Part shown: positions 49,529 through 59,061 of the stretch, in pieces | How positions within the stretch are numbered: the first letter of the stretch is position 1 | Layout: every line of letters begins with the position of its first letter | Assembly: GCF_045207785.1 (NCBI RefSeq) | Contig: NZ_CP108777.1 | Span: 558,001 to 622,000, forward strand | DNA: 64,000 bases | Direction of reading: 5' to 3' | Origin: Embleya sp045207785 | GTDB lineage: Bacteria; Actinomycetota; Actinomycetes; Streptomycetales; Streptomycetaceae | Position numbers and translations under genes: made by a program | The notes under the pieces: generated by a model | What the model was told of the DNA's origin: nothing | The model's input: only the letters and a program-made list of their open reading frames with translations | Databases searched by the model: none

Positions 49529-49849
49529 GGCCGGCTCCCTTCTCGTCGGATGGGACAGGTCACCGTCCATGCAAGCCACAGCCGGCCCGGACCGCACCTC
49601 GAAGAACCCGCCGCTCGACCCCTCGACGCCGCGCCTGCGGGCCGACACCCCGCGCATCCGGATTTTCACATTGCGCCATGCGGGTGAACATCGACGCGGC
49701 CGAGACACGTCGCGGCGAGATGGGGATCGAGCCAGGATCACGACGTCCGCCGAGAGCCGTTCTCGTCGCGAAGGGGACGCCCCTCACGCGCTTCCCGATC
49801 GTGGTTGTGTGTCGTCGTGAGTAGACCGGAGAACGACGGAGAGATTTCC
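49529..49849. promoter_or_regulatory. Divergent promoter region
   Basis: 321 bases between the small Cys-pair gene and the helix-turn-helix/TPR regulator. No gene or clear operator was found by eye. It should contain the promoters of both genes; the overlapping frames here lack third-position bias. Confidence 0.35.
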
Positions 49850-51004
49850 GTGAACCATCGCTCGGACGGCCCTGATTCCTCCATGGGCACACGAATTCGG
49901 GCCGCGAGATGTCACCGAGCCTGGGCCGTCGCCGAGCTCGCGACGCGGATGCGGCGCCGCCTCGGTGATCGCTCCGGAGCGATGACGGAGAGTCTCCCCC
50001 GCATGATCCGCGACTGGGAGGGCGACAAGGTCCGGCCCCGCGAGCGCCATCGACTCCTTCTGCAGGACATCCTGGACCTCGATCTCACCGATCCGCCGCG
50101 CGGGCCACGGCCGGAGCACCGCCACGACGGGGATCAGGCGGAGCGCCTACGCGCGCACAGCGCGCACATCGTGGCCCTCGACACCCGCTTCGGCGCGCGC
50201 GACCACCTCGAACAGGCCGTCCGCTCCGCCCGATCGGCGCGACGCGCGACCCTGATCGGGCCCACCTCCCGCGACACACTGGCCGCGGTCGCCGAGGCCC
50301 AACAGATCGCGGGCTGGATGGCGTTCGACGCCGACCGACACGACCTCGCGGCGGAACTGACCACCCGGGCCCTGGTCACCGCGCGCCTGGCCGGTGATCG
50401 ATCCGGCGAACACTTCGCCCTGTCCCAACTCGCCATGCAGGCCATCCACCTCCGCCAACCGGGAGTGGCACTGGGCATCTGCGACGCCGTCCTGGAGGAC
50501 GACCTACCCCCGGGCGTGCGCACCCTGTTCCTGATGCGCCGGGCCAGAGCGGTCAACCAGTTCGGCGAACACACGAAGGCCCTCGACCTCATCGCCGAGA
50601 CCCTCGGCAGACACCGCGAGGGCCACCACGCCCGCGACCCCGCCTGGGCCTGGTGGCTCGACGAAGCCGAGATCACCTGGCATCACGCCATGATCCACGC
50701 CGACAACCGGCGTTGGACCCGCGCCATCCCCCTGTTCGAGCAATCCGCCGCAGCACGAGCCCCGGGCACCCGCAGCGCCCACTACGACCACGCCCACCTG
50801 CTGCACGCCCTCGCCCGCACACACGCGTGGCACGACGTCGACGAACTCCTCCACTCGCGAATCGCCCCGCTCCACCCGAGGATCGCGTCCCCCCGCACCA
50901 CAAACCTCCTGGCCCACACCGCCCACCTGATGACATCGCACCGCACCCGAACCGCCCCCCGGGAAGCGGCCCACGACCTGCGCACGGTGCTCCACCCCGA
51001 ATAG
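49850..51004 (+). CDS. Helix-turn-helix / TPR-type regulator (384 aa)
   Basis: An XRE-like N-terminus (MGTRIRAARCHRAWAVAELATRMRRRLGDRSGAMTESLPRMIRDWEGDKVRPRERHRLLLQDIL) is followed by TPR-like helices through the rest (AAVAEAQQIAGWMAFDADRHDLAAELTTRALVTARLAGD and similar). The layout equals that of the regulator at 1349-2686, though sequence similarity is modest. The GTG at 49850 follows GGAGAG by 6 nt. It is divergent from the 90-aa Cys-pair gene, which may be its target. Confidence 0.75.
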   Translation: MNHRSDGPDSSMGTRIRAARCHRAWAVAELATRMRRRLGDRSGAMTESLPRMIRDWEGDKVRPRERHRLLLQDILDLDLTDPPRGPRPEHRHDGDQAERLRAHSAHIVALDTRFGARDHLEQAVRSARSARRATLIGPTSRDTLAAVAEAQQIAGWMAFDADRHDLAAELTTRALVTARLAGDRSGEHFALSQLAMQAIHLRQPGVALGICDAVLEDDLPPGVRTLFLMRRARAVNQFGEHTKALDLIAETLGRHREGHHARDPAWAWWLDEAEITWHHAMIHADNRRWTRAIPLFEQSAAARAPGTRSAHYDHAHLLHALARTHAWHDVDELLHSRIAPLHPRIASPRTTNLLAHTAHLMTSHRTRTAPREAAHDLRTVLHPE

Positions 51005-51219
51005 CCCCCCGGACCGCCACGATCGGGTTGCCGGACCTGGTGGCGGGGTTCGGGGGTCGACATAATGCGGGGGCAACCAACCTATTGCACGACGGCGACC
51101 CGATGTAGGTACGGCTTCCGCGTGGGGCGGACGGCACGGGCCGGTCGCGTGGGTCGCCCGGCGGCCCCCGATCGATCGGGCATCGGTCTCATCGACCGCC
51201 GTAGGCGAGGAGCGACACC

Positions 51220-52047
51220 GTGGTCTTCCCCCTTCCCCGCACGCTCGCGGCACTGCGCGTCGCCCGAGAGGCCGCACAGACGATTCGCCGAGCCGGGCGA
51301 CCTCGGCGGATCCGGCTCAAGTCCTCCGGCGCGGACCTGGTCACCGCGACCGACCTGCGCGTGGAGAAACTGGTCCGGGCCTGGCTGAGCAGCCACTACC
51401 CGCAGGACGCCGTGGTCGGCGAAGAGGGCGGTGGGCTGGCCGAGTTGGACCTGCGGCGCCCGACCTGGTTCGTGGATCCGCTCGACGGCACCACCAACTT
51501 CGCGCACGGGCTGCCGCACTACGCGTGCGCGATCGCCTTCTGGGACGGCGAGAAGCTCGCGCTCGGCGTGGTCGCCGACGCGACGCGGCGCCGGACCTAC
51601 TGGGCCGAGGCCGGGCGCGGCGCGTACGAGGGCCGCAAGCGGTTGCACGTGTCGGACACCCGAACGTTGGGCCGCAGCGTGGTGGCCACCGGCTTCCCGC
51701 CGTCGCGGGCCACCGACCGGGACAACAACCTGGCCGAGTTCCTGTCGGTGGTGAACGGGACGCGCGACGTGCGGCGGCTCGGGTGCGCCGGCATCGATCT
51801 GTCCTGGGTGGCGGCGAGCCGGCTGGACGCCTACTGGGAGCAGCGGTGCGGGCCCTGGGACTGGGCTCCCGGCGCCATCCTGGTGCGTGAGGCCGGGGGC
51901 CGGGCGACGACGTTCGAGGGCGAGGACTGGAAGCCCGGCGACGGGGAGTTGGTGGCCTCCAACGGGGCCATCCACGACCGCCTCCTGCGCTCGTTCGCCG
52001 AGGCCAGGGCCGGTGCCGGGCTGCCGTCGCGGCCGCTGGCGGCCTGA
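51220..52047 (+). CDS. Inositol-monophosphatase-family phosphatase (275 aa)
   Basis: Metal-binding motifs are clear: GEEGGG near 67-72, then WFVDPLDGTTNFAHG at about 85-99 (D-P-L-D-G-T), and the second signature GPWDWAPGAILVREAGGR near 210-227. The family includes inositol-1-phosphatase, histidinol phosphatase and related sugar phosphatases. Its position beside the inositol catabolic genes favours inositol phosphates as substrate, but histidinol-phosphatase-like action cannot be excluded. GTG start with GAGGAGCGACACC upstream. It is convergent with iolD across a strong hairpin. Confidence 0.85.
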   Translation: MVFPLPRTLAALRVAREAAQTIRRAGRPRRIRLKSSGADLVTATDLRVEKLVRAWLSSHYPQDAVVGEEGGGLAELDLRRPTWFVDPLDGTTNFAHGLPHYACAIAFWDGEKLALGVVADATRRRTYWAEAGRGAYEGRKRLHVSDTRTLGRSVVATGFPPSRATDRDNNLAEFLSVVNGTRDVRRLGCAGIDLSWVAASRLDAYWEQRCGPWDWAPGAILVREAGGRATTFEGEDWKPGDGELVASNGAIHDRLLRSFAEARAGAGLPSRPLAA

Positions 52048-52079
52048 CCGCCCGACCGGCGAACACGACCCGCGAACGC

Positions 52080-52115
52080 ACGGAGCCCGCGACCGTCACC
52101 GGTCGCGGGCTCCGT
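52080..52115. terminator. Bidirectional hairpin between the phosphatase gene and iolD
   Basis: Perfect 16-bp arms ACGGAGCCCGCGACCG (52080-52095) and the complement (52100-52115) with a TCAC loop. Both genes end within 35 bases of it. Confidence 0.88.
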
Positions 52116-52127
52116 CGCTGCCCGGTC

Positions 52128-54014
52128 CTACGCGTTTCCCGCCCGCTCGGCCCTGGCCTGGTCCATCCGCCGGCGCGCGGCCGACACCTCGGGTCGCGCG
52201 GACACCTCCGGCACGCCCACCTCCCACCACGCACCGGCCTCGGTCCACCGGTCCGGCCGGGTGCGTACGACCACCACGGCCGGTCGTCGGGCCGCGCGCG
52301 CCGCGGTGTACGCCTTCTCCAGGTCCTCGACCGTGTCGGCGGTGAACACCTCGGCGCCCAGCGCGGCGGCGTGTGCGGCGAAGTCGACGCGATGGTCCGC
52401 GGCGGCGCCCGGGCCTCGGCAGTCGGTGATCATGTTGTTGAACGGCGCCGCGCCCTGGCCCTCCTGGAGCCGGGCGATCACCGCGTATCCGCCGTTGTCG
52501 CACACCACCGCGACGAAGTGGTGGCCGGACAGGACCGCCGAGTACAGCTCGGAGTTGAGCATCAGGTAGGAGCCGTCGCCCAGGAGCGTGGTGACCACGC
52601 CTCGCGGCCGGGCCATCGCCGCGCCCCACGCCCCCGCGATCTCGTAGCCCATGCAGGAGAATCCGTACTCGACGTCCATGGTCGCCGCGCCCACGGCCCC
52701 CGACGCCCGCCAGCCGCCGACGAGTTCGCCGGGCAGGCCGCCGGAGGCGGTGAGGACGTAGTCGTCGGCGCCGCAGATCCGGTTGACCGCGCCGACGACC
52801 TGCGCGTAGGTCGGTGTCTCGGCCGGGTCCGCCGGCGCGCGCAGGCGGTCGACGGCGCCGTCCCATGTGCGGCGCTCGTGTGCGGCGCGCGCGGTCCAGG
52901 CCCGGTCGGGCTGCCAGTCGGCCAGCAGGGGCGCGAGTTCGCGCAGCACCTCGCGGGCGTCTCCGGTCACCGGTGCGGCGCGCCGCTTGACCGCGTCGAA
53001 CCGGGCCGCGTTGATCGACACCAGCCGTGCGTCGGCGGCGAAGACGCTCCAGGACGCGGTGGTGAAGTCCTGGAGGCGGGTGCCGACGGCGAGGATCAGG
53101 TCGGCGTCGGCGGCGAGCGCGTTGGCCGAGGAGGAGCCGGTGACGCCGAGCGGGCCGGCGTGCAGCGGGTGATCGTGCGGGAGCAGGGTTCGCCCCGCGA
53201 CCGTCTCGGCGAGCGGGACACCGTGCGCCTCGGCCAGGCTCAGCACCTCGTGGGTCGCGTCGGAGTAGCGCACGCCACCGCCGACGACGATCAGCGGCCG
53301 TTCGGCGGTACGCAACAGCGCGGCCGCGTCGGCGAGTTCGGCGAGATCCGGGCGCGGCCGGACCGGCCGGTGCAGGCGCGGCGCGAACAGCGTCACCGGG
53401 AAGTCGTACGCCTGGGCCTGGACGTCCTGGGGCAGTGCGAGCGTGACCGGCCCGCAGTCGCCCGGATCGGTGAGCACCCGGGCGACCTGCGGAAGGGTGG
53501 CGATCAGTTGTTCCGGGCGGGTGATCCGGTCCCAGTAGCGGCTGACCGCGCGGAAGGCGTCGTTGACGGTGCTGCTCGGATCGTGGAAGTGCTCGACCTG
53601 CTGGAGCACGGGGTCGGGGGCGCGGCTCGCGAAGGTGTCCCCGACCAGCAGGAGCAGCGGCAGCCGGTTGGCGTGCGCGACACCGGCGGCGGTGACCATG
53701 TTCAGCGCGCCGGGGCCGATGGAGGACGTGGCCGTCATGACCTGGCGGCGGTGCGTGGCGCGCGCGTACGCGACCGCGGCCAGGGCCATGCCCTGCTCGT
53801 TCTGGCCGCGCCAGACGGGCATGTCCTCGCCGGCCTCGTGCAGGGCGTCGCCGAGGCCGAGCACGTTGCCGTGGCCGAAGATGGCGAACACGCCGGGGAA
53901 CAGCCGCGCCCGGCGCCCGTCGACGAGTTCGGTCTCCTGGGCCACCAGCCACCGGACGAGCGCCTGGGCGGTGGTGAGCCGGACCGTGCCGCCGGTCGTG
54001 GGGGTCGTGGTCAT
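52128..54014 (-). CDS. iolD: 3D-(3,5/4)-trihydroxycyclohexane-1,2-dione acylhydrolase (628 aa)
   Basis: Thiamine-diphosphate enzyme that opens the ring of 3D-trihydroxycyclohexane-1,2-dione in myo-inositol breakdown. Motifs: the N-terminal TPP glutamate region WRGQNEQGMALAAVAYARA, an FAD/regulatory-fold middle domain (RPLIVVGGGVRYSDA), and the TPP motif LLGDGSYLMLNSELYSAV at the C-terminal domain. It starts with the 4-nt overlap ATGA after iolB, so it is translated by coupling. Length fits the family. It is the last gene of the operon. Confidence 0.93.
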   Translation of the reverse strand: MTTTPTTGGTVRLTTAQALVRWLVAQETELVDGRRARLFPGVFAIFGHGNVLGLGDALHEAGEDMPVWRGQNEQGMALAAVAYARATHRRQVMTATSSIGPGALNMVTAAGVAHANRLPLLLLVGDTFASRAPDPVLQQVEHFHDPSSTVNDAFRAVSRYWDRITRPEQLIATLPQVARVLTDPGDCGPVTLALPQDVQAQAYDFPVTLFAPRLHRPVRPRPDLAELADAAALLRTAERPLIVVGGGVRYSDATHEVLSLAEAHGVPLAETVAGRTLLPHDHPLHAGPLGVTGSSSANALAADADLILAVGTRLQDFTTASWSVFAADARLVSINAARFDAVKRRAAPVTGDAREVLRELAPLLADWQPDRAWTARAAHERRTWDGAVDRLRAPADPAETPTYAQVVGAVNRICGADDYVLTASGGLPGELVGGWRASGAVGAATMDVEYGFSCMGYEIAGAWGAAMARPRGVVTTLLGDGSYLMLNSELYSAVLSGHHFVAVVCDNGGYAVIARLQEGQGAAPFNNMITDCRGPGAAADHRVDFAAHAAALGAEVFTADTVEDLEKAYTAARAARRPAVVVVRTRPDRWTEAGAWWEVGVPEVSARPEVSAARRRMDQARAERAGNA

Positions 54015-54913
54015 CGGATTCCTCCGCTCGGGACCGGCAGGGGGGTGAGCGGGCACCTGGGGTCGGGCGCCTGGCCGGCCCAGCTGTCGCGGACCCAGTG
54101 GTGGGCGGGGTCGTCGCAGGCGAGCATGCGCCGCTCGTCGGCGGGGCCGGCCATGACGTTGAGGTAGTACAGGTGGTGGCCGGGGGTGGCCACGCACGGT
54201 CCGTGGTAGCCGCGCGGGACGAGGAAGACGTCGCCGTCGCGGACGGTCACCGTCTCGTCGATCGAGCCGTCGGCGGTGTAGGTCCGGTGCAGGCCGAACC
54301 CCTCCCGGTCGGGGGTGCGCCCGTCGCGGCCCGCCACGCGGAAGAAGTAGATCTCCTCGTTGACGCACTCGTGGGCGCTCGCCTCGTCGTGCTTGTGGGG
54401 CGGGTAGGACGACCAGTTGCCGTCCGGGGTGAGGATCTCGCAGACGACGAGCTTGTCCGCCTCGAACGCGTCGGGCGTCATCAGGTTGTTCGCCTGCCGG
54501 GTCGAGCGCCCGGCGCCGCGCACCTCGACGGGCACGCCGGCCGCCGGCCCGTACGCGGGATCCAGACGCCGGGTCGCCCGCGCCGAGGCGAGCGCCAACT
54601 CGCAGCCGTGCGCGCTGGACAGGCGCAGTTCCGCGTCGCGCGGTACGTACGCGAAGTCCGTCACGGCGGTGAACACCGAGTCGCGCCCGGCCAGTTCGAA
54701 CCGGTGGCCCTCGGTCTCCACGGTGGCGGAGCCGGCCAGTGGGATCACCGCGACCTCGTGGTCGCCGGTGGCGATCTCCCGTCGGCCGCCCGGGGGCAGG
54801 TGCACCACGCGCAGGCCGCTGTAGCACCACCCCGCGGCCTCGGGGGTGATCAGCAGCGGGTCGTCGGCGCCGGCGGCCGTGCCCCACGGGTGGAACAGTC
54901 GCGGATCGTTCAC
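54011..54913 (-). CDS. iolB: 5-deoxy-glucuronate isomerase (300 aa)
   Basis: A KduI/IolB-type bicupin. The first cupin carries GGRREIATGDHEVAVIPLAGSATVETEGHRFEL. The second carries the metal-binding SSYPPHKHDEASAHECVNEEIYFF (His-x-His and Glu) and DVFLVPRGYHGPCVATPGHHLYYLNVMAGP. It converts 5-deoxy-glucuronate to 2-deoxy-5-keto-gluconate. The GTG start overlaps the aldolase stop (GTGA), and its own stop overlaps iolD. Confidence 0.93.
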   Translation of the reverse strand: MNDPRLFHPWGTAAGADDPLLITPEAAGWCYSGLRVVHLPPGGRREIATGDHEVAVIPLAGSATVETEGHRFELAGRDSVFTAVTDFAYVPRDAELRLSSAHGCELALASARATRRLDPAYGPAAGVPVEVRGAGRSTRQANNLMTPDAFEADKLVVCEILTPDGNWSSYPPHKHDEASAHECVNEEIYFFRVAGRDGRTPDREGFGLHRTYTADGSIDETVTVRDGDVFLVPRGYHGPCVATPGHHLYYLNVMAGPADERRMLACDDPAHHWVRDSWAGQAPDPRCPLTPLPVPSGGIR

Positions 54914-55827
54914 GCGATCACCTCCGCCGTACGCCCGTTCGCGACGCGCAGGACCCGCGCGGCGGCGTCGACCGCGCCGCGCACGTCCCCGTCGGGCGGG
55001 TACAGCAGCGCGCGGCCCACCACCAGGCCGCGTACGGTCGGTTGCGCCAGCGCCCGTCCCCACGAGGACAGGTCGGCCTGCGGATCGGCGGAGGGTACCC
55101 CGCCCAGGACCACGGTCGGCAGCGTCGTCGCACCGGCCACCTTCTCCGGCTCTTCGGTCGCCGGCAGCTTGAGCCAGGTGTACGCGGACGTGGTGCCCAG
55201 GGCCGAGGCAACGGTCACGGCGCGGATGTTGGCCGCGGTGGAGCGGTCCAGGACCAGGCGCCCGGAGGTGTCTCGCCGATACGGCAGCGGCTCGATCATG
55301 GCCGCGATCCCGTGGTCGGCGAGCTCGCTCACCGCGCGGGCACAACCCTCCAGGGTCGGTATGGTGCCGGCGTCCTCGTCGACGATGCGCAGCAGCATCT
55401 TGCCGCCGTCGAGCCGGTATCGCTCGATCGCCTCGGCGTCGTAGCCGGTGAAGCGGTCGTCGATCTCCCAGGACGCGCCCGCCAGGCCGCCCCGGTTCAT
55501 CGAGCCGATGACGATCCTGTCGTCGAGTACGCCCAGGAGCAGCAGTTCCTCGATCACGTCCGGAGTGCCCAGGACGCCGTCCACGTCCGGGTGTTCGAGT
55601 GCTTCGACCAGGCGGCCGAGCAGGTCGCGGCGGTCGGCCATGGCGAGCGCGTCGGCGCCGACGCCGAGCGAGCCCCGCCCGGGGTGGTCGGCGGCGACGA
55701 GGAAGAGCGTGCCGTGCTCGGAGAGCAGGCGCGGTCGGCGACGGCGCTCGGCGTACGCGGTGGACACCGCAGCGGGCGCGTTCGCCCGGGTCGCCAGCAG
55801 GTTGTTCCAGTCGTTGTCGCTGATCAC
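54910..55827 (-). CDS. Cgl0158-family (beta/alpha)8 aldolase-like protein (305 aa)
   Basis: A TIM-barrel of the type found in actinomycete inositol clusters. The features are TLFLVAADHPGRGSLGVG near the first strand, VDGVLGTPDVIEELLLLGVLDDRIVIGSMNRGGLAG, GIAAMIEPLPYRRD and the C-terminal LPTVVLGGVPSADP. It probably fills the place of IolJ and cleaves 2-deoxy-5-keto-gluconate 6-phosphate; that assignment rests on its position between iolC and iolB. The GTG at 55827 overlaps iolC (GTGA). Confidence 0.82.
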   Translation of the reverse strand: MISDNDWNNLLATRANAPAAVSTAYAERRRRPRLLSEHGTLFLVAADHPGRGSLGVGADALAMADRRDLLGRLVEALEHPDVDGVLGTPDVIEELLLLGVLDDRIVIGSMNRGGLAGASWEIDDRFTGYDAEAIERYRLDGGKMLLRIVDEDAGTIPTLEGCARAVSELADHGIAAMIEPLPYRRDTSGRLVLDRSTAANIRAVTVASALGTTSAYTWLKLPATEEPEKVAGATTLPTVVLGGVPSADPQADLSSWGRALAQPTVRGLVVGRALLYPPDGDVRGAVDAAARVLRVANGRTAEVIA

Positions 55828-56855
55828 GTTCGGGTCTCCAACATCGGATGGTTCAAGAGCGCGTCGATTTCCCGGTCGGTGGGCATGGCGTCGGCGCACG
55901 CGAGTCGACCGGCCACCAGGGCCCCGGCGGCGTTGGCGTACTCGGCGATGCGGACGGGGTCCCAGCCGGACAGGAGGCCGTGGACGAGTGCGCCGCCGAA
56001 GGCATCGCCGGCGCCGAGTCCGCACACCACCTCGACCCGGCGGGGGGCGACCGTGGTGCTGCCTTCGGGGGTGGCCACCAGGACGCCTTCGGCGCCCTTC
56101 TTGACCAGCACCAGCCGCACGCCCCGGTCGAGCAGGCGGCGGGCGGCCTCGTCGGGGTCGCCGGTGCCGACGGCGATCTCCACCTCGGCCCGGTTGCCCA
56201 CCACCACCGTTGCCTCGTCGACGAGTTCGCCGATGTGGCGGGCGGCGGTGGCCCGGTCGGGCCAGAACATCGGCCGGTAGTCGAGGTCGAGCACGGTGTG
56301 GGCGCGTCGGCCCCGGGCGGCGAGCATCCGCAGATGGGTGCCGCGCGAGGGCGCGGTGCTGGCGCCGGTGCCGGTCACCCACAACACGGGTACCTCGCGG
56401 AGCAGGTCCCACGGCACGTCTTCGTCGGTGAGGGTCAGGTCGGGGGCGACCGGCAGGCGGTAGAACAGCAGGGGCGGGTCCTCGGGCGGGTCGAGCGCGC
56501 AGAAGACCACGGGTGTCAGCAGGCGTTCGTGCGTGGACACCCAGCCGGCGTCGACGCCGAAGTCGGTCAGGGCGGTGCGGACGAACGTGCCGAAGGGGTC
56601 CGCGCCGACCTTGGTCAGCACGGCCGAGCGCCGGCCGAGCCGGGCGGCGGCGACCGCCACGTTGGTGGCGGTGCCGCCGAGCGACCTGGCGAAGGTCTCG
56701 ACGCGGTCCAGCGGGACGCCGCTCTGTTGCGGGTAGAGGTCCACGCCGACGCGGCCGACGGTGAGCACGTCGGGGACGGGGGGCGAGGCGGGCGCGGACG
56801 GCGGTCCGGAGGCGGGTCGGGCGGCTCCGGTCGGGGTTCGTTCGGGGACGGTCAT
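55824..56855 (-). CDS. iolC: 5-dehydro-2-deoxygluconokinase, PfkB family (343 aa)
   Basis: Ribokinase-fold enzyme: VLTVGRVGVDLYPQQSGVPLDRVETFARSLGGTATNVAVAAARLGRRSAVLTKVGADPFG at the N-terminus (GG...N substrate motif), and the C-terminal anion hole and base VEVVCGLGAGDAFGGALVHGLLSGW. It phosphorylates 2-deoxy-5-keto-gluconate. A Pro/Ala-rich stretch of about 28 residues precedes the domain. ATG at 56855 overlaps the stop of the ABC ATPase gene by 4 nt. Confidence 0.92.
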   Translation of the reverse strand: MTVPERTPTGAARPASGPPSAPASPPVPDVLTVGRVGVDLYPQQSGVPLDRVETFARSLGGTATNVAVAAARLGRRSAVLTKVGADPFGTFVRTALTDFGVDAGWVSTHERLLTPVVFCALDPPEDPPLLFYRLPVAPDLTLTDEDVPWDLLREVPVLWVTGTGASTAPSRGTHLRMLAARGRRAHTVLDLDYRPMFWPDRATAARHIGELVDEATVVVGNRAEVEIAVGTGDPDEAARRLLDRGVRLVLVKKGAEGVLVATPEGSTTVAPRRVEVVCGLGAGDAFGGALVHGLLSGWDPVRIAEYANAAGALVAGRLACADAMPTDREIDALLNHPMLETRT

Positions 56856-57928
56856 GTCTTGGCTCCCGCGCCCAGTTCGTGGGCCAGGGCCTCGAGTTCG
56901 GCGCCACCGGCCATCTGCCGGGTCAGTTCGGCGAGGGTGATCTCGTCCTTCTTGAAACACCCCTGGCTGCGGCCGCGGTTGAGCAGAAGGAATCGGTCCC
57001 CCACCGGATAGGCGTGGTGCGGGTTGTGGGTGATGAACACGACGCCCAGCCCCCGGTCGCGGGCCCGGGCGATGTAGCGGAGCACCACGCCGGCCTGCTT
57101 GACGCCGAGCGCGGCCGTCGGCTCGTCGAGGATCAGCACCTTCGCGCCGAAGTGGACGGCCCGCGCGATCGCCACGCATTGGCGTTCGCCGCCGGAGAGC
57201 GTGCCCACCGGCTGTTCGACGTCACGCAGGTCGATGCCCATGTCGAGCAGTGCCCGACGGGCGGTGCCGCGCGCCTGCGCGATGTCGAGCCGCGAGAACG
57301 GGCCGCGCCCCTTGCGCGGCTCGGAACCGAGGAAGAAGTTGCGCCATACGCTCATCAGCGGGACCACGGCGAGGTCCTGGTAGACCGTCGCGATGCCGCG
57401 GTCCAGGGCCTGCCGGGGCGAGGAGAAGCGGACCGGCTCCCCCTCGACGAGATACTCGCCGCTGTCGTTGTGGTGCACGCCGGCGAGGATCTTGATGAAG
57501 GTCGACTTGCCGGCGCCGTTGTCGCCGAGGACGCAGGTCACCTCGCCGGGGTCAACCGACGTGGAGACCTCGCTCAGCGCGATCACACTGCCGAACCGCT
57601 TGCCCACGCCGCGCAGTTCGAGCAGGTGCGGATCGTCCGGGCGGCGTTCGGCGGGGGTGGCGGACGTCGATGTCGCGGTCGCGCCGGCCTTCGTCGCCCC
57701 CGACTCTCGTACGGCCGGTGCGGGGGCGGCGGATTCGGGGGCGGCGGATTCGGGGACGGTCCGGTCGGTCCCGCCCGCCTCCGTGTCCGGGGCGTCCGTG
57801 TCCGGCGCAGCGCCCTCGTTCGGGGTGGCCTCGTTCGGGACGGCCTCGTTCACGGCGTCCTTCCCGTCCGCGTTCTCGGCGTCCGTGTGCTTCCCGTCCG
57901 CGGCCGGCCGGGGTTCTGGATTCGTCAT
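56852..57928 (-). CDS. Sugar-type ABC transporter ATP-binding protein (358 aa)
   Basis: A single nucleotide-binding domain follows an unusual acidic, low-complexity N-terminal extension of about 95 residues. The domain has Walker A in CVLGDNGAGKSTFIKILAGV, Q-loop in TVYQDLAVVPLMSVWRNFFLGSEP, signature in GTLSGGERQCVAIARAVHFGAKVLILDEPTAAL, and switch His in FITHNPHHAYPVGD. It is an RbsA/XylG-like half-length ATPase. Between the permease gene and iolC with 4-nt overlaps on both sides, it probably serves myo-inositol uptake. Confidence 0.92.
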   Translation of the reverse strand: MTNPEPRPAADGKHTDAENADGKDAVNEAVPNEATPNEGAAPDTDAPDTEAGGTDRTVPESAAPESAAPAPAVRESGATKAGATATSTSATPAERRPDDPHLLELRGVGKRFGSVIALSEVSTSVDPGEVTCVLGDNGAGKSTFIKILAGVHHNDSGEYLVEGEPVRFSSPRQALDRGIATVYQDLAVVPLMSVWRNFFLGSEPRKGRGPFSRLDIAQARGTARRALLDMGIDLRDVEQPVGTLSGGERQCVAIARAVHFGAKVLILDEPTAALGVKQAGVVLRYIARARDRGLGVVFITHNPHHAYPVGDRFLLLNRGRSQGCFKKDEITLAELTRQMAGGAELEALAHELGAGAKT

Positions 57929-59061
57929 CGACGGGACCTTTCCGCGCGGCGCCGGAAGGAGTTGTTGACCAGGACGGCCGCGAGCAGCATCACGCCCAGG
58001 AAGAGCTGGAACCAGTCGCTGTCCCACTTGGCGTACACGATGCCCTGGCGGGCCATGCCGAAGATGAGCGCGCCCACCGCGGCGCCGATCGCCGACCCGT
58101 AGCCGCCGGTGAGCAGGCACCCGCCGATCACCGCGGCGATGATGTACTGGAACTCGAGGCCGATGCCCTGATTGGCCTGGACCGACGTGTAGCGCAGGAT
58201 GTTGATCGAGCCCACCAGCCAGGCGGCGCCCGCGGTCGTCATGAACAACACGATCTTCGTGCGGTCGACCGGGACACCGACGTTGCGCGCGCTGACCGGC
58301 GCACCGCCCACGGCGTAGATCCAGTTGCCGAACCGGGTCCGCGAGAGCACCCATGTCGCCAACGCGGCCAGCACGATCCACCACAGCACCGAGACCTGGA
58401 TCTCCGTGCCGCCGATGGCCATGGTCGAGGCGAAGAACCGCCCGGCCGACTCGTAGCCGTCGGTGGCGCGCATCCCGCTGACCTGCACGCTGTTGGTCAC
58501 CTGCCGCGTGACACCGAGGTTGAGACCTTGCAGCGCCAGGAACGTGCCCAGCGTGATGATGAAGCTCGGCAGTCCCGTGCGCACCACGAGCCAGCCGTTG
58601 AGCGCGCCCACCCCGAGGGCGAACACCAGGGACACCGCGAGCGCGAGCCATACGGGCCAATCGGCGCGGGTCGCGAGCATCGCCGTGATCAGCGCGGTGG
58701 AGGCGGTCAGCACACCCGCCGACAGGTCGAACTCGCCGCCGATCATCAGCAGGGCCACGGCCACCGCCATGATGCCCAGGGTGGCCGAGTCGTCCAGCCA
58801 GGTCGCCGCACCGGACGCGGTGAAGAACCCGTCGGCCACGATCGAGAAGAAGCCCATGACCAGCACGGCGCCGATCAGCGAGCCCAGTTCGGGCCGCACC
58901 AGCAGTCGGTGGGCGAGCGTGGCGGGCGCGACACGCTCGTCCGCGGCGTGCGCCTTCGGCGGTGGTTCTCCGACGGCGCCGGGCCCGGTACCGGAGGTGC
59001 TGTCCGAGATGTCGCCCGCGGTTCCGGACGCCTCGGAGGGAAGCGATGGAGTCATGGTCAT
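57925..59061 (-). CDS. Sugar-type ABC transporter permease (378 aa)
   Basis: About nine hydrophobic segments are visible in the RbsC/AraH order, from LIGAVLVMGFFSIVADGFF through GIMAVAVALLMIGGEFDLSAGVLTASTALITAML to FQYIIAAVIGGCLLTGGYGSAIGAAVGALIFGMARQGI. GGEFDLSAG and GGCLLTGGYGS are family-typical. The N-terminal 45 residues are polar and acidic. ATG at 59061 overlaps the binding-protein stop (ATGA), with a second in-frame ATG two codons later. Confidence 0.92.
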   Translation of the reverse strand: MTMTPSLPSEASGTAGDISDSTSGTGPGAVGEPPPKAHAADERVAPATLAHRLLVRPELGSLIGAVLVMGFFSIVADGFFTASGAATWLDDSATLGIMAVAVALLMIGGEFDLSAGVLTASTALITAMLATRADWPVWLALAVSLVFALGVGALNGWLVVRTGLPSFIITLGTFLALQGLNLGVTRQVTNSVQVSGMRATDGYESAGRFFASTMAIGGTEIQVSVLWWIVLAALATWVLSRTRFGNWIYAVGGAPVSARNVGVPVDRTKIVLFMTTAGAAWLVGSINILRYTSVQANQGIGLEFQYIIAAVIGGCLLTGGYGSAIGAAVGALIFGMARQGIVYAKWDSDWFQLFLGVMLLAAVLVNNSFRRRAERSRR

